From assembly GCA_965371855.1 (NCBI GenBank), contig CBDUZZ010000022.1, positions 1 to 61,346 on the forward strand: 61,346 nt of DNA, given 5' to 3'. Below are positions 19,401 to 27,706 of the stretch, in pieces. The stretch comes from JAADEM01 sp965371855. GTDB taxonomy: Bacteria > Bacteroidota > Bacteroidia > Bacteroidales > Marinilabiliaceae. A model generated the notes under the pieces. The model saw only the letters and a list, made by a program, of their open reading frames with translations, did no database searches and was not told the origin of the DNA. Position 1 is the first letter of the stretch, and each line of letters starts with the position of its first letter. The translations under genes were made by a program, and so were the position numbers.

Positions 19401-19757
19401 ATGGACTTTAAAATTGACAAATTAGATGGATTCACATTGGTTCAGGTTGTTAAAGAAAAACTTGATACACATATTGCACCATCATTAAAATCAGAATTAG
19501 TGCTTTTATCCGGTAATGGAGAAAAAAACATTCTTCTTGATCTTACTAAATGCAACTATTGTGATTCATCCGGATTAAGTGCCATTCTTGTTGCTAATCG
19601 TTTATGTAAGAATTCAGATGGTGCTTTTATTTTGGCAGGACTACAACCCGCTGTTTCACGGTTAATATCTGTATCACAGCTTGATTCTGTTCTAAATATT
19701 GCACCTTCGTTGGATGATGGTCAGGAGATGATGAGAAAAAGTATTGAGAAAAAGTAA
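19401..19757 (+). CDS. STAS-domain protein, anti-sigma factor antagonist type
   Basis: A 118-residue single STAS domain resembling SpoIIAA/RsbV. The phosphorylatable serine is expected in CDSSGLSAIL, around residue 57. Such proteins act in partner switching with a serine kinase. No cognate kinase is in the window. It lies 18 bases after rpsA and just before rnz, an arrangement I believe recurs in Bacteroidota. Confidence 0.85.
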   Translation: MDFKIDKLDGFTLVQVVKEKLDTHIAPSLKSELVLLSGNGEKNILLDLTKCNYCDSSGLSAILVANRLCKNSDGAFILAGLQPAVSRLISVSQLDSVLNIAPSLDDGQEMMRKSIEKK

Positions 19758-19761
19758 TATC

Positions 19762-20679
19762 ATGACTTTCTCAGTTACTATTCTCGGTAGTAATTCTGCT
19801 TTACCAACAACCAAAAGATATCCAACCGCTCAGGTACTTAATGTATCTGAGCGGTTTTTTTTGATCGATTGTGGAGAAGGCACCCAGTTACAACTACGCA
19901 ATAATCACATTAAATTCTCCAGAATAAACAATATTTTCATTTCTCACCTGCATGGTGACCATGTATTTGGTTTAATAGGATTTATCTCAACACTTGGATT
20001 ACTTGGCCGTAACAATGATCTGCATATCTATGCCAATAAAGACTTAGAATCGATATTAACACCTCAAATAAATTATTTTTGTCGTGACATTAAATTTGGA
20101 ATAATTTATCACCACCTGAACAACAAAGAGGTAGAAACCATTTATGATGATAAGAAGGTTGAAGTACTCTCATTCCCGTTAAAACACAGAATCCCGACAT
20201 GTGGCTTTCTGTTTCGTGAGAAACCTAAGGAACCCAACATTAGAAAAGATGCAATAAAAAGGTTCGAATTAAGTATATCAGATATTGTAAGGATAAAAAA
20301 AGGAGAAGATTATTATAACGAAGAAGGTAAAATTATCGATCCGACAGAACTAATTCTACCCCCTCCTACTCCACGTTCTTACGCTTTTTGTTCCGATACT
20401 GCATATAATACCAATATCATACCGGTCATACAAAATGTCAACTTGCTTTATCACGAAGCAACGTTTGCTACTGAACATGAAACACTGGCAAAAAAAACAA
20501 CCCACTCTACCGCCCGCCAGGCAGCTATGATAGCCAAAGAGGCAGGAGTGAAAAAATTACTATTGGGCCATTTCTCCAGCCGTTATAATGACCTCACAGT
20601 ATTAGAAAAAGAAGCCAAAGAGATATTTCAGAATGTAATACTCGTAAATGACGGAGACATCTGGGACGTTGGGATGTAG
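19762..20679 (+). CDS. rnz: ribonuclease Z
   Basis: A 305-residue metallo-beta-lactamase-fold nuclease that matures tRNA 3' ends. The zinc motif SHLHGDH gives His62, His64, Asp66 and His67. Other conserved elements include DCGEGTQ, the AFCSDTAY segment and GHFSSRY. I chose the ATG at 19762 (MTFSVTILGS) over the one at 19744, because the latter adds six residues and overlaps the STAS gene. Length fits the family. Confidence 0.93.
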   Translation: MTFSVTILGSNSALPTTKRYPTAQVLNVSERFFLIDCGEGTQLQLRNNHIKFSRINNIFISHLHGDHVFGLIGFISTLGLLGRNNDLHIYANKDLESILTPQINYFCRDIKFGIIYHHLNNKEVETIYDDKKVEVLSFPLKHRIPTCGFLFREKPKEPNIRKDAIKRFELSISDIVRIKKGEDYYNEEGKIIDPTELILPPPTPRSYAFCSDTAYNTNIIPVIQNVNLLYHEATFATEHETLAKKTTHSTARQAAMIAKEAGVKKLLLGHFSSRYNDLTVLEKEAKEIFQNVILVNDGDIWDVGM

Positions 20680-20775
20680 GATATACGATGTGAGGATATG
20701 GGGATATACGATGGGGGGATATAAGGATGGGAGAATATAATATCGTAAATCATAAATCCTTAAATCCAATGTTTT
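20680..20775. repeat. purine/pyrimidine two-arm array, GGATATACGATG family
   Basis: Directly after the rnz stop, imperfect units of GGATATACGATGTGAG run to about 20738. A near-symmetric AATATAATATC centre follows, then complementary words (ATCGTAAATC, ATAAATCC) to about 20770. The whole could fold into one long imperfect hairpin ahead of the UpxY-like gene. Confidence 0.75.
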
Positions 20776-20788
20776 TTATTATTTTCGC

Positions 20789-21307
20789 TTGCAAAATAAA
20801 AGAGACTTGAAAAATATAGAACCAAAATATAACTGGTATGCTCTGTATACTAAATCAAGAGCTGAAAAAAAAGCATATGAGCAGCTTATAGCATTAGGAA
20901 TCAATGCATATCTACCATTACGACGTGTATTACGTCAGTGGAGCGACAGGAAAAAGTGGGTGGAAGTTCCTGTTATCAGCTCTTACATATTTATAAATAT
21001 TCTTGCAAAAGATTACAATAGAGTTTTTGATGTCAACGGTGTGGTTGCATACGTATCTCATAAAGGAAAAGCTGTTACTATACCCGACCACGAAATAGAG
21101 ATAATGAGACGTACTATTGATAATAAAATAGATTTTGACATTAAACAGGGTAACCTGAAAAAAGGACAAGAGATAACCATAACAACAGGCCCCCTAAAAG
21201 GAATAAAAGGAGTAATAAACGAAGTGAAAGGCAATAAAAAACTCTATCTTAACATCAGTAATATTGGCTATACCCTGGTAATCAATATTGAAGATATTGA
21301 GATTTAG
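20789..21307 (+). CDS. UpxY-type NusG-like transcription antiterminator
   Basis: A 172-residue NusG-family protein. The NGN domain begins NWYALYTKSRAEKKAYEQL, the usual start of Bacteroides UpxY regulators, and a KOW-like segment is at about residues 125-150 (KGQEITITTGPLKGIKG). Such proteins head capsule loci and let RNA polymerase read through long polysaccharide operons, so it likely acts on the genes downstream. Only a TTG start (20789) fits the frame; no ATG is available upstream. Confidence 0.85.
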   Translation: MQNKRDLKNIEPKYNWYALYTKSRAEKKAYEQLIALGINAYLPLRRVLRQWSDRKKWVEVPVISSYIFINILAKDYNRVFDVNGVVAYVSHKGKAVTIPDHEIEIMRRTIDNKIDFDIKQGNLKKGQEITITTGPLKGIKGVINEVKGNKKLYLNISNIGYTLVINIEDIEI

Positions 21308-21672
21308 GGATGTGAGGATATCGGGATGTGAGGATTTACGATATACGATGTGAGATGTGGAGATATCGGGATTTACGATATACGATATGAGATGTGGGGA
21401 TATAGGGATGTGAGGATTTACGATGTACGATGTGAGATGTGGGGATATAGGGATGTGAGGATATACGATGTACGATGTGAGGATATCGGGATGTGAGGAT
21501 TTACGATATACGATGTGAGATGTGGAGGTATAGGGATGTGAGGATTTACGATGTACGATGTGAGATGTGGAGATATAATATCATAAATCGCAAATCTAAA
21601 TATCCAAATATCATAAATCGCAAATCCAAAAATCCAGATATCGTAAATCGAACATCGTATATCCAGATATCC
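21308..21672. repeat. long two-arm array, GGATTTACGATGTGAG family
   Basis: About 265 bases of imperfect units such as GATGTGAGGATTTACGAT run from the UpxY stop to about 21570. Complementary words follow (ATCATAAATCGCAAATC, ATCGTAAATCG) up to the next gene, with a GATATAATATC near-palindrome at the turn. Unit lengths vary, so it is not a simple satellite. Confidence 0.85.
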
Positions 21673-21680
21673 AATATGCT

Positions 21681-22046
21681 ATGAATAAAGAAGAGTTAAA
21701 GAAAAGGACTAAAAAGTTTGCTATTGATTGTATATTGTTTGCTGAAGATCTCCCTAATACATATATTGGCAATCACACAAAAGGACAACTAATAAGATGT
21801 AGTTCCTCTGTTGCTGCAAATTATAGAGCTACATGTTTGGCGCAATCTAAAGCTGCATACATAGCAAAACTTAGCATTGTTATTGAAGAGGCTGATGAGG
21901 CTGAGTTTTGGTTAGAATTAATTGATGATTTGAAAATTGAAGTAAAAGATAGTCCTAAACTCAACTACCTGAAGAATGAGGCACATGAGCTAGCATCTAT
22001 TTTTATAATAACAAGAAAGACAATGAGAGAAAAAAGAAAACAATGA
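21681..22046 (+). CDS. four-helix bundle protein (23S rRNA intervening-sequence type)
   Basis: A 121-residue helical protein of the four-helix bundle / S23 family. The pattern LPNTYIGNHTKGQLIRCSSS followed by VAANYRA and EEADEAEFWLELI is diagnostic. These proteins were first seen in 23S rRNA intervening sequences and are common standalone genes in Bacteroidota; their function is unresolved. Both flanks are arrays of the same GGATTTACGAT repeat family, as if the gene had been placed inside the array. Confidence 0.85.
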   Translation: MNKEELKKRTKKFAIDCILFAEDLPNTYIGNHTKGQLIRCSSSVAANYRATCLAQSKAAYIAKLSIVIEEADEAEFWLELIDDLKIEVKDSPKLNYLKNEAHELASIFIITRKTMREKRKQ

Positions 22047-22174
22047 AGAATTGATGATGGGAGGATATAAGGATGTGGGGATGTAAGGATTTACGATGTG
22101 GAGATATAATATCATAAATCGCAAATCTAAATATCCAAATATCCAAATATCATAAATCGCAAATCCAAAAATCC
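22047..22174. repeat. two-arm array between four-helix gene and cysC
   Basis: Units of GGATATAAGGATGTGGGGAT lead to the GATATAATATC centre, then complementary ATCATAAATCGCAAATC words run up to the cysC start. The pyrimidine arm is nearly identical to the one at 21575-21640. Confidence 0.8.
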
Positions 22175-22777
22175 ATGAACATCCATCCTACCGATATATA
22201 CCTTACACGCGAAGACAAAGAAAATTACCTCAACCAAAATGCTAAAGTAATCTGGATAACCGGATTGTCCGGCTCCGGAAAATCAACATTAGCATCAGGA
22301 TTGGAAAAAGCACTCGCCCAAAAAAGCTATTTCACACAAGTACTTGATGGAGATAACATCCGTTCAGGTATAAACAACAATCTAGGCTTTACAGAAGAAG
22401 ACCGTACTGAAAACATTCGCCGTATAGCCGAAGTCAACAAACTATTCCTTAACTGTGGTATTATCACTATCAATGCGTTCATATCCCCTACTAATGACAT
22501 ACGCCACATGGCACGTAAGATAATTGGTAAAGAGAATTTCATTCAGATATTCGTTGATGCTCCGATTGAGATTTGTATACAGCGCGATCCCAAAGGCCTT
22601 TATAAAAAAGCTCTTTCCGGTGAAATTAAGAACTTCACAGGTATATCCTCCCCTTTCGACAGGCCTGATGATGCCGATTTAACTATTAATACCGAAGAAC
22701 TATCCATTGATGATGGAATTCAAAGCGCATTGCAATATGTTCTTTGCAAGGTTAGCAGAGAAAAAGAAAAAAAGTAA
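22175..22777 (+). CDS. cysC: adenylylsulfate kinase
   Basis: A 200-residue APS kinase with the P-loop GLSGSGKST at residues 30-38, followed by DGDNIRSGINNNLGF and FISPTNDIR. It phosphorylates adenosine phosphosulfate to PAPS. Sulfate-assimilation partners are absent here. Its place just behind the UpxY gene suggests that PAPS may serve sulfation of the polysaccharide, but no sulfotransferase was recognised. Confidence 0.93.
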   Translation: MNIHPTDIYLTREDKENYLNQNAKVIWITGLSGSGKSTLASGLEKALAQKSYFTQVLDGDNIRSGINNNLGFTEEDRTENIRRIAEVNKLFLNCGIITINAFISPTNDIRHMARKIIGKENFIQIFVDAPIEICIQRDPKGLYKKALSGEIKNFTGISSPFDRPDDADLTINTEELSIDDGIQSALQYVLCKVSREKEKK

Positions 22778-22809
22778 TAATTAGTCTCTGCAAAAAAAAC
22801 TAAATATTT

Positions 22810-22955
22810 GTACGTCATTGTGATGAGGAATCCCGATTTATCGGGAAAGTCCGCCTGATCACAATTAAAAGATATTAAAGTCGGGCAGGCAATCTCCTGA
22901 ATTACAGATTGCCTACCTCCTGCAGGCAGGCTTCACTTCGTTCGCAATGATGTTT
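22810..22955. repeat. dispersed palindromic repeat with nested hairpins
   Basis: A copy of the CGTCATTGCGAGG / TTCGCAATGA dispersed repeat that also occurs in tandem at 49.65-49.98 and 51.38-51.68 kb. Nested in it are a small CCCGAT/ATCGGG hairpin (22831-22842) and a CCTGCAGG-type hairpin near 22918. The inner module AGTCGGGCAGGCAATCT is shared with 51.74-51.77 kb. Confidence 0.75.
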
Positions 22956-23392
22956 TATGAATATTTATAGATGGTCGCTTGCAAGCACTTATTAGGTGTC
23001 TAAAAAGGAACTGCTTTTTCCTACATAGCATGTGAAACTTTGCTATCTTTACACCGTAATAATTACAAAACTGGTGATTCGCATGTGAGTTACCGTGCCG
23101 TAGGCATAAGCGTATGTGAAATTACGGGGATTTACTATATACTATCACAGAAGACCAAACTAAAATGCGAAGTGAAAAAATATATTAAATCACATACGGA
23201 CAACGCATGTGTTGTCCCACTAATAGAACAATAATTCATGCAAAACTACGAATTATTAATGTGCCCTAAAAGACATGTTTTTGATATAAACTTCAAAGAG
23301 ATTTTGGCTGTACAATTCGTATGCCAGGGTGAAACATGAAACCTGACGTATTTTTATACTTAAATATATTTATTTTTAGTATTTTTACAAGT
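22956..23392. other. gene-poor spacer with small palindromes
   Basis: No convincing gene. A 64-codon frame at 23040-23234 has no family resemblance and is probably chance. At 23198-23217 there is a perfect 7-bp hairpin (GGACAAC, loop GCATGT, GTTGTCC). CGCATGTGAGTTACCGTGCC-like words occur at 23080-23130. Confidence 0.5.
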
Positions 23393-23734
23393 ATGAACAA
23401 ACAAGAACTAATACTCAAGATAAAAGTTTGCTTGAAACAATTAGATGTAAATAAAGCTATTCTTTTTGGATCATACTCAACAAACACTCAAAAAAAATTT
23501 AGTGATATTGATTTGCTTGTAGTAACAAATGATAAGTATATTCCTGATTCTTTTTCAAAAAAGATGGAGTTAAAGCTTAAGATTTCTAAGGCTCTCGATT
23601 TCCTTAGAGATTATACTGATTTGGATTTAATTGTTCATACTAAACCTATGCATGACCAGTTTATAAATAGAGACAGTGCTTTTAAAAAAGAAATATTTTC
23701 TACCGGAACAATAATATATGAAGGAGATAACTAA
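23393..23734 (+). CDS. MNT-type nucleotidyltransferase (antitoxin of HEPN/MNT pair)
   Basis: A 113-residue minimal nucleotidyltransferase from the ATG at 23393 (the longer frame from 23336 adds a hydrophobic, unlikely extension). The catalytic motif GSYSTNTQKKFSDIDL gives GSY at residues 26-28 and Asp38/Asp40. In MntA-HepT systems this protein modifies and silences the HEPN toxin. It overlaps the next gene by 17 bases. Confidence 0.85.
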   Translation: MNKQELILKIKVCLKQLDVNKAILFGSYSTNTQKKFSDIDLLVVTNDKYIPDSFSKKMELKLKISKALDFLRDYTDLDLIVHTKPMHDQFINRDSAFKKEIFSTGTIIYEGDN

Positions 23735-24095
23735 AGACTGGCTTACTGCTGCTAATGATGATTTAGTTGCAGCAAAAACACTTGTCACGAATGACCAACT
23801 TACGCACATTGCAGCATTTCATTGCCAGCAATGTATAGAAAAATGTTTCAAAGCCCATTTAGAGGAGTTAAATCTCCAATCAGTTAAATCACATGATCTA
23901 TTACGACTTCGTAAAATTGCCAATTTAGATGTTTCAGAAACAGAGAAAACCCTTTTATCCATAATTAACGAAGTATACATCGACACCAGGTATCCGGGTG
24001 ATTTAGGATTATTGCCACATGGTAAACCCACAATAAAAGAGGTAGAAAGTTTCATTAGCCTATGTGAAACCATTATTATCAGGGTGAGTGGTTAA
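23718..24095 (+). CDS. HEPN-domain protein (toxin partner of MNT)
   Basis: A 125-residue HEPN protein: KDWLTAANDDLVAAKTL at the start, the HCQQCIEKCFKAHLE helix, and YIDTRYPGD near residue 95, typical of HEPN proteins paired with MNT. A canonical RNase motif of the Rx4-6H type is not obvious, so toxicity is not certain. Translational overlap with the MNT gene supports a two-gene module. Confidence 0.82.
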   Translation: MKEITKDWLTAANDDLVAAKTLVTNDQLTHIAAFHCQQCIEKCFKAHLEELNLQSVKSHDLLRLRKIANLDVSETEKTLLSIINEVYIDTRYPGDLGLLPHGKPTIKEVESFISLCETIIIRVSG

Positions 24096-24518
24096 TGTGT
24101 TACGTTACAAAAGAAAAGTAACTATTAAACAATCCACTAATTACACAAATTAAAATAAGACGAAAATAACATGCCTAACCTGCTTGATAGCCATGAAAAT
24201 CTGATTTACAAAAATGAAGCATACAAAATTGTAGGTGCTGCAATGACTGTTCACAGAGAATTAGGTTGCGGTTTTTTAGAGGCAGTATATGCTGAGGCAA
24301 TAGAAATGGAACTGCAGGAACAAGGCATACTTTATAAAAGGGAAGTACCACTACAAATTAAATACAAAGGGAAACTTTTAAAGAAATCTTACGTAGCAGA
24401 TTTTATTTGCTACAATAAAATTATAGTTGAACTGAAAGCAGTCAATTATTTAGAAAGCGTGCATGATTCACAAGTTTTGAATTACCTGAAAGCAACAGGC
24501 TTTAAATTAGGAATACTT

Positions 24519-24816
24519 TACCCTGTGTAATAATTAGAAAATGTATTATACTTACGTTTTATTAAGTTTAAAAGACAATCTATTCTATACCGGATATACA
24601 TCTGATATAGGAAAAAGAGTACTTGCTCATAATAACGGGGAAGTTACTTCCACAAAATACAGACGACCTTTAAAGCTTGTTTATTATGAAGCCTGTATTA
24701 ATCAGCAAGATGCGACTCATAGAGAAAAGTACCTAAAAACAACTTACGGAAAAAGATATATTAAAAACAGGTTAAAAAAATTCCTTAATGAAAAGCTTTA
24801 ATATTACACAGGGTGA
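24519..24816 (+). mobile_element. 298-bp GIY-YIG element with 13-bp terminal inverted repeats
   Basis: The unit begins with T then ACCCTGTGTAATA (24520-24532) and ends with the exact reverse complement TATTACACAGGGT (24802-24814) plus GA. Between them lies only the 86-codon GIY-YIG ORF, starting 8 bases after the left repeat; its stop at 24799-24801 abuts the right one. The borders are defined independently by the interrupted GxxExxY frame. No clear target-site duplication is visible. Confidence 0.8.
24541..24801 (+). CDS. GIY-YIG nuclease-domain protein carried by the insertion
   Basis: An 86-residue standalone GIY-YIG domain. It shows the YYTYVL and FYTGYT pair that replaces GIY and YIG at residues 2-7 and 15-20, the catalytic-type Arg in GKRVLAHN, and a conserved Glu62 in THREKYLK. 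The family is widespread and multicopy in Bacteroidota, with no assigned role. Here it is the only gene of a 298-bp inverted-repeat unit, so it may promote the unit's own spread. That is inference. Confidence 0.85.
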   Translation: MYYTYVLLSLKDNLFYTGYTSDIGKRVLAHNNGEVTSTKYRRPLKLVYYEACINQQDATHREKYLKTTYGKRYIKNRLKKFLNEKL

Positions 24817-24870
24817 ATTAACTTTGGCGAGACAACGTTACGATACAAAAGATTAGTTAAAGAAAGATAG

Positions 24871-25099
24871 TCCGCGAATTACGCGAATTAGCGCGAATTA
24901 AAAAGCACCGCATGTGCTAAACAAAAATTAGCGGACAAAAAGACACCACAAGGTGCAACAAAATAATTAGCGAAAATTCGCGCAATTAGCGGACAAAAAG
25001 ACACCACAAGGTGCAACAAAAATAATTAGCGAAAATTCGCGCAATTAGCTAACTGAAATATAAGCATGCGAATCTACATCGAACATCATAACATCTAAA
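24871..25099. repeat. 58-bp tandem repeat with nested hairpins upstream of ABC copy 1
   Basis: The spacer uses the words GCGAATTACGCGAATTAGCG and AATTAGCGGACAAAAA. A unit of about 58 bases, from GGACAAAAAGACACCACAAG to ATTCGCGCAATTAGC, occurs twice, at about 24932-25048. Each carries a small CACC-ACAA-GGTG hairpin; a related AGCAC-CGCAT-GTGCT hairpin is near 24903-24917. The same vocabulary precedes ABC copy 2 at 33.90-34.01 kb. Confidence 0.75.
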
Positions 25100-26863
25100 A
25101 TGAACAACCTTATAATATCAACCATAAAGCGCATCATACAAGTACTACCTCCCGGATACAAAAAACGCTCGGCCAGGATGATGGTGTTGCTATTTATCAA
25201 CTCCGTGATGGAACTCTTTGGTCTGGCTGCATTTCTGCCTCTCTTTTCGGTTATTTTGCAGGATAATGTTATTCATACCCATCCCATTATTAGCAAAGTA
25301 TATGATATGGGCGGTTTTACCTCCGATAATCAGTTTATCCTTACCCTGGCAGGTTTTATTGTTTTTACCATAATATTTAAGAATATAATGGCCTTATTTA
25401 TATTGCGCACACAAGCAAGGTTTTCATTATCCCTTTATCAATACTTTGCAATACAACTACACCGGTTATTCTACACAAAAGGATTCCCCTATTTTAAGCA
25501 AACCAACAGCAATGTAATTATGCGTGATGTAAATACGGTACCAAACCGCTTTGCTAACGGGGTAGTATTACCTGTGTTTAATTTCCTGAATGAACTGTTT
25601 GTTCTAGCTTTTATACTTATAAGTTTGTTGTTATACGACTGGAAAGCAATTGTACTACTAAGTTTCACTATTCTTCCCATCTTTCTACTCTTTTATAACT
25701 GGGTAAAAGGACGTTCGGTAAAAGTTGAAGAGGAGTCAAACAGAGTTACGCCATTACTAGGTAAAAGTATCTTTCAAAGCATCTTTGGTTTTACCGATGT
25801 AGAGATTACCAACACACAGGAACGATTCCGCAATAAAATTGCATACTATCTGAATAAGATGGTTAAACTAAGTATAAAACGCACTATCTATGCTCAGGCA
25901 CCTACTAAAGTAATAGAGGCAGGCATGGTAATTACCATCTTTTCTATCACTGCTTATGGGCTATTCTTTTTGCCAAATCGTGCAGGATTAGCAGCATTAC
26001 TTGGGCTTTTTGCTCTCGCAGCTTATCGTATTCTTCCTTCTGTAAACCGTATTATGATTGCCCTAATGAGTATAAAAGGTAACCAATACACTTTTGATGT
26101 AATAATGAAGGTTAAAAAATTTAAACCGGAAAATGAAACAAAGAGTTCGCTATATTTTAATAAAACTATCAGTCTGAAAGATATTCGTTTTCGCTTTCCT
26201 GATAGTGAGCAAGATTTGTTACACAAGGTAAACATGACTATCAATAAAGGTGAATCTATCGGTTTTATAGGTCCTTCAGGTGCCGGAAAAACAACACTGA
26301 TGAATTTAATGCTGGGTTTCTGGAATCCTACCGGAGGTGAAATACTGGTAGATAACAAGCCTTTATCACAGGAAACACTTACCTCCTGGCGAAATCAGCT
26401 CGGGTATGTACAACAAGAGGTATTTATTTTAGATGGCTCTATTGCTGAAAATGTGGCCTTTGGTATGGAAACAGATGAGATAGATTCTGAGAAGCTGAAA
26501 CATGTGTTAAAACAGGCCAGCATTTGGGAATTTGTACAAACACTACCCGACAAATCAGAAACTATGATTGGCGAACGTGGCACCAAACTATCCGGCGGAC
26601 AACGCCAACGGGTTGGTATCGCAAGAGCCCTCTATTCAGGTGCTAAAGTACTGTTTTTCGATGAAGCTACTTCTGCCCTTGACTCACAAACAGAAAAGGA
26701 AATAACAGAATCCATACGGCAGTTAAGCGGTGGTGATTTAACCATTATTGTTATTGCACATCGCGTGAGTACTTTAAAATATAGTAATCGTATTATTGAA
26801 GTGAATGAAGGGGAAATTAAGCGGGAGTTAAAATATGACGAATTGATTAATGAAATAGGTTGA
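25100..26863 (+). CDS. ABC exporter / flippase-type half-transporter, copy 1
   Basis: A 587-residue fused permease-ATPase of the MsbA/PglK type. There are about six transmembrane segments in residues 20-320, then the ATPase with Walker A GPSGAGKTT at 391-399, signature LSGGQRQRVGIARAL and Walker B VLFFDEATSALD. In this setting it probably flips lipid-linked saccharide. Residues 14 to about 564 are identical to copy 2 (34042); only the C-terminal tail (NEGEIKRELKYDELINEIG) differs. It is followed 7 bases later by the deleted legB. Confidence 0.88.
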   Translation: MNNLIISTIKRIIQVLPPGYKKRSARMMVLLFINSVMELFGLAAFLPLFSVILQDNVIHTHPIISKVYDMGGFTSDNQFILTLAGFIVFTIIFKNIMALFILRTQARFSLSLYQYFAIQLHRLFYTKGFPYFKQTNSNVIMRDVNTVPNRFANGVVLPVFNFLNELFVLAFILISLLLYDWKAIVLLSFTILPIFLLFYNWVKGRSVKVEEESNRVTPLLGKSIFQSIFGFTDVEITNTQERFRNKIAYYLNKMVKLSIKRTIYAQAPTKVIEAGMVITIFSITAYGLFFLPNRAGLAALLGLFALAAYRILPSVNRIMIALMSIKGNQYTFDVIMKVKKFKPENETKSSLYFNKTISLKDIRFRFPDSEQDLLHKVNMTINKGESIGFIGPSGAGKTTLMNLMLGFWNPTGGEILVDNKPLSQETLTSWRNQLGYVQQEVFILDGSIAENVAFGMETDEIDSEKLKHVLKQASIWEFVQTLPDKSETMIGERGTKLSGGQRQRVGIARALYSGAKVLFFDEATSALDSQTEKEITESIRQLSGGDLTIIVIAHRVSTLKYSNRIIEVNEGEIKRELKYDELINEIG

Positions 26864-26870
26864 GAATAAG

Positions 26871-27620
26871 ATGAAAATATTACAATTAATTGGCAGAGAA
26901 AAAGAACTTTTTACGGATGATATAATCAATCATCAGGAAGCATTGCAACGCATTGTCTCTAAGTCTTCTTTCTTGGTTCATCGTAGAAGCAAAGATATTA
27001 ATGTTTCAATGGCTCGTTTTGCTAATGTGGCTTTTTCTGATGGATCACTATTGTATGGCTTCAATCAAAGAATTGCAAAAAAACAACCTATAGTTGCTCC
27101 AAACGATATTAAAAGATATTTTGTAATACCTGAAGAGTCAGGAGAACTTTGTTTAATGTCTTGCATCTTTGGTGAGAATAGAGACATTTTCTTCCCAAAA
27201 CTTAGTCCTGAATTAAATCTGATAACGTTTTCGGATATAGCTATAAACTATCTTAAGGAAAAAAATATAGAACCACAAATATGCAAAACAGAAGATGAAG
27301 CTAGAGAATTTGCCAAAAATAATTCAGATTCAAAAAAATGGCCTTGCCTTTTTACAGCAAGTAATACTACAGGAGAAAAAGATTTTGAAGAGTTTTTTAC
27401 TGAAAATGAAACACTTAATATGGATAGATTTCAAAATATAGGAATAATAAAAAATAATTTTGATTTTGATTTTGAAAAGCTAGAAATGTTTGAGAAAAAA
27501 ATTTCTTATCTGAAACAAAATAAAAAATGGAATAAAGAAGAACTTGTTAATTTATTTTTTGAAATGATTCCTGATTTTGGACATAAAGAAATCGGACAGT
27601 ATTTAGATTCAAAAATGTAA
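26871..27620 (+). pseudogene. internally deleted UDP-GlcNAc 4,6-dehydratase (LegB-type)
   Basis: The 249-residue frame starts like LegB dehydratases (LIGREKELFTDDI...SKSSFLV). It then jumps straight to the late part (DINVSMARFANVAFSDGSLL, VAPNDIKRYFVIPEESGELC, TTGEKDFEEFFTENE). The roughly 150 residues between, which in the family hold the NAD-binding GGAGSIG motif and the catalytic region, are missing. The frame is kept, so a protein may be made, but it cannot be a dehydratase. Intact relatives are close to 400 residues. Confidence 0.85.
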
Positions 27621-27626
27621 AAAGAT

Positions 27627-27700
27627 TGAGATTGAGAAAAACCTCAACCTCAACCTCAACCTCAACCTCAACCTCAACCTCAACCTCAACCTAAGTCTAA
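27627..27700. repeat. CCTCAA hexamer array with short purine arm
   Basis: A short purine arm (GATTGAGATTGAG) and an AAAAA turn are followed by about ten exact copies of CCTCAA/CTCAAC up to the four-helix gene. The two arms are complementary with mismatches. Confidence 0.85.
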
Positions 27701-27706
27701 AAAACA

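Larger units (their letters stand above)
24171..24870 (+). pseudogene. GxxExxY protein split by a GIY-YIG insertion
   Basis: The 5' part encodes the GxxExxY family (PD-(D/E)XK-like fold) with the signature GCGFLEAVYAEA at residues 32-43 and FICYNKIIVELKAV. It reads ...FKLGIL and then meets an insertion (24519-24816) that adds YPV and a stop at 24528-24530. In the same family frame, 24817-24870 continues INFGETTLRYKRLVKER and then stops, which is the usual C-terminus of the family. Removing the insert restores an uninterrupted gene. Confidence 0.85.

Noticed and set aside
19098..19435. Long minus-strand frames opposite the rpsA 3' end
   Set aside because: They are the complement of the Lys/Ala/Glu-rich repeats, giving Phe/Ser-rich nonsense. 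rpsA itself is certain.
21493..21684. 63-codon frame within the GGATTTACGAT array
   Set aside because: Translated repeat (MRIYDIRCEMWRYRD), without a conserved domain. It ends at the next gene and is explained by the array.
23040..23234. 64-codon frame in the spacer before the MNT gene
   Set aside because: No family resemblance, and it runs through a palindrome. Kept only as a note in the spacer entry.
27627..27700. CCTCAA array considered as a CRISPR array
   Set aside because: Units are 6 bases with no spacers, and no cas gene is present anywhere in the window.
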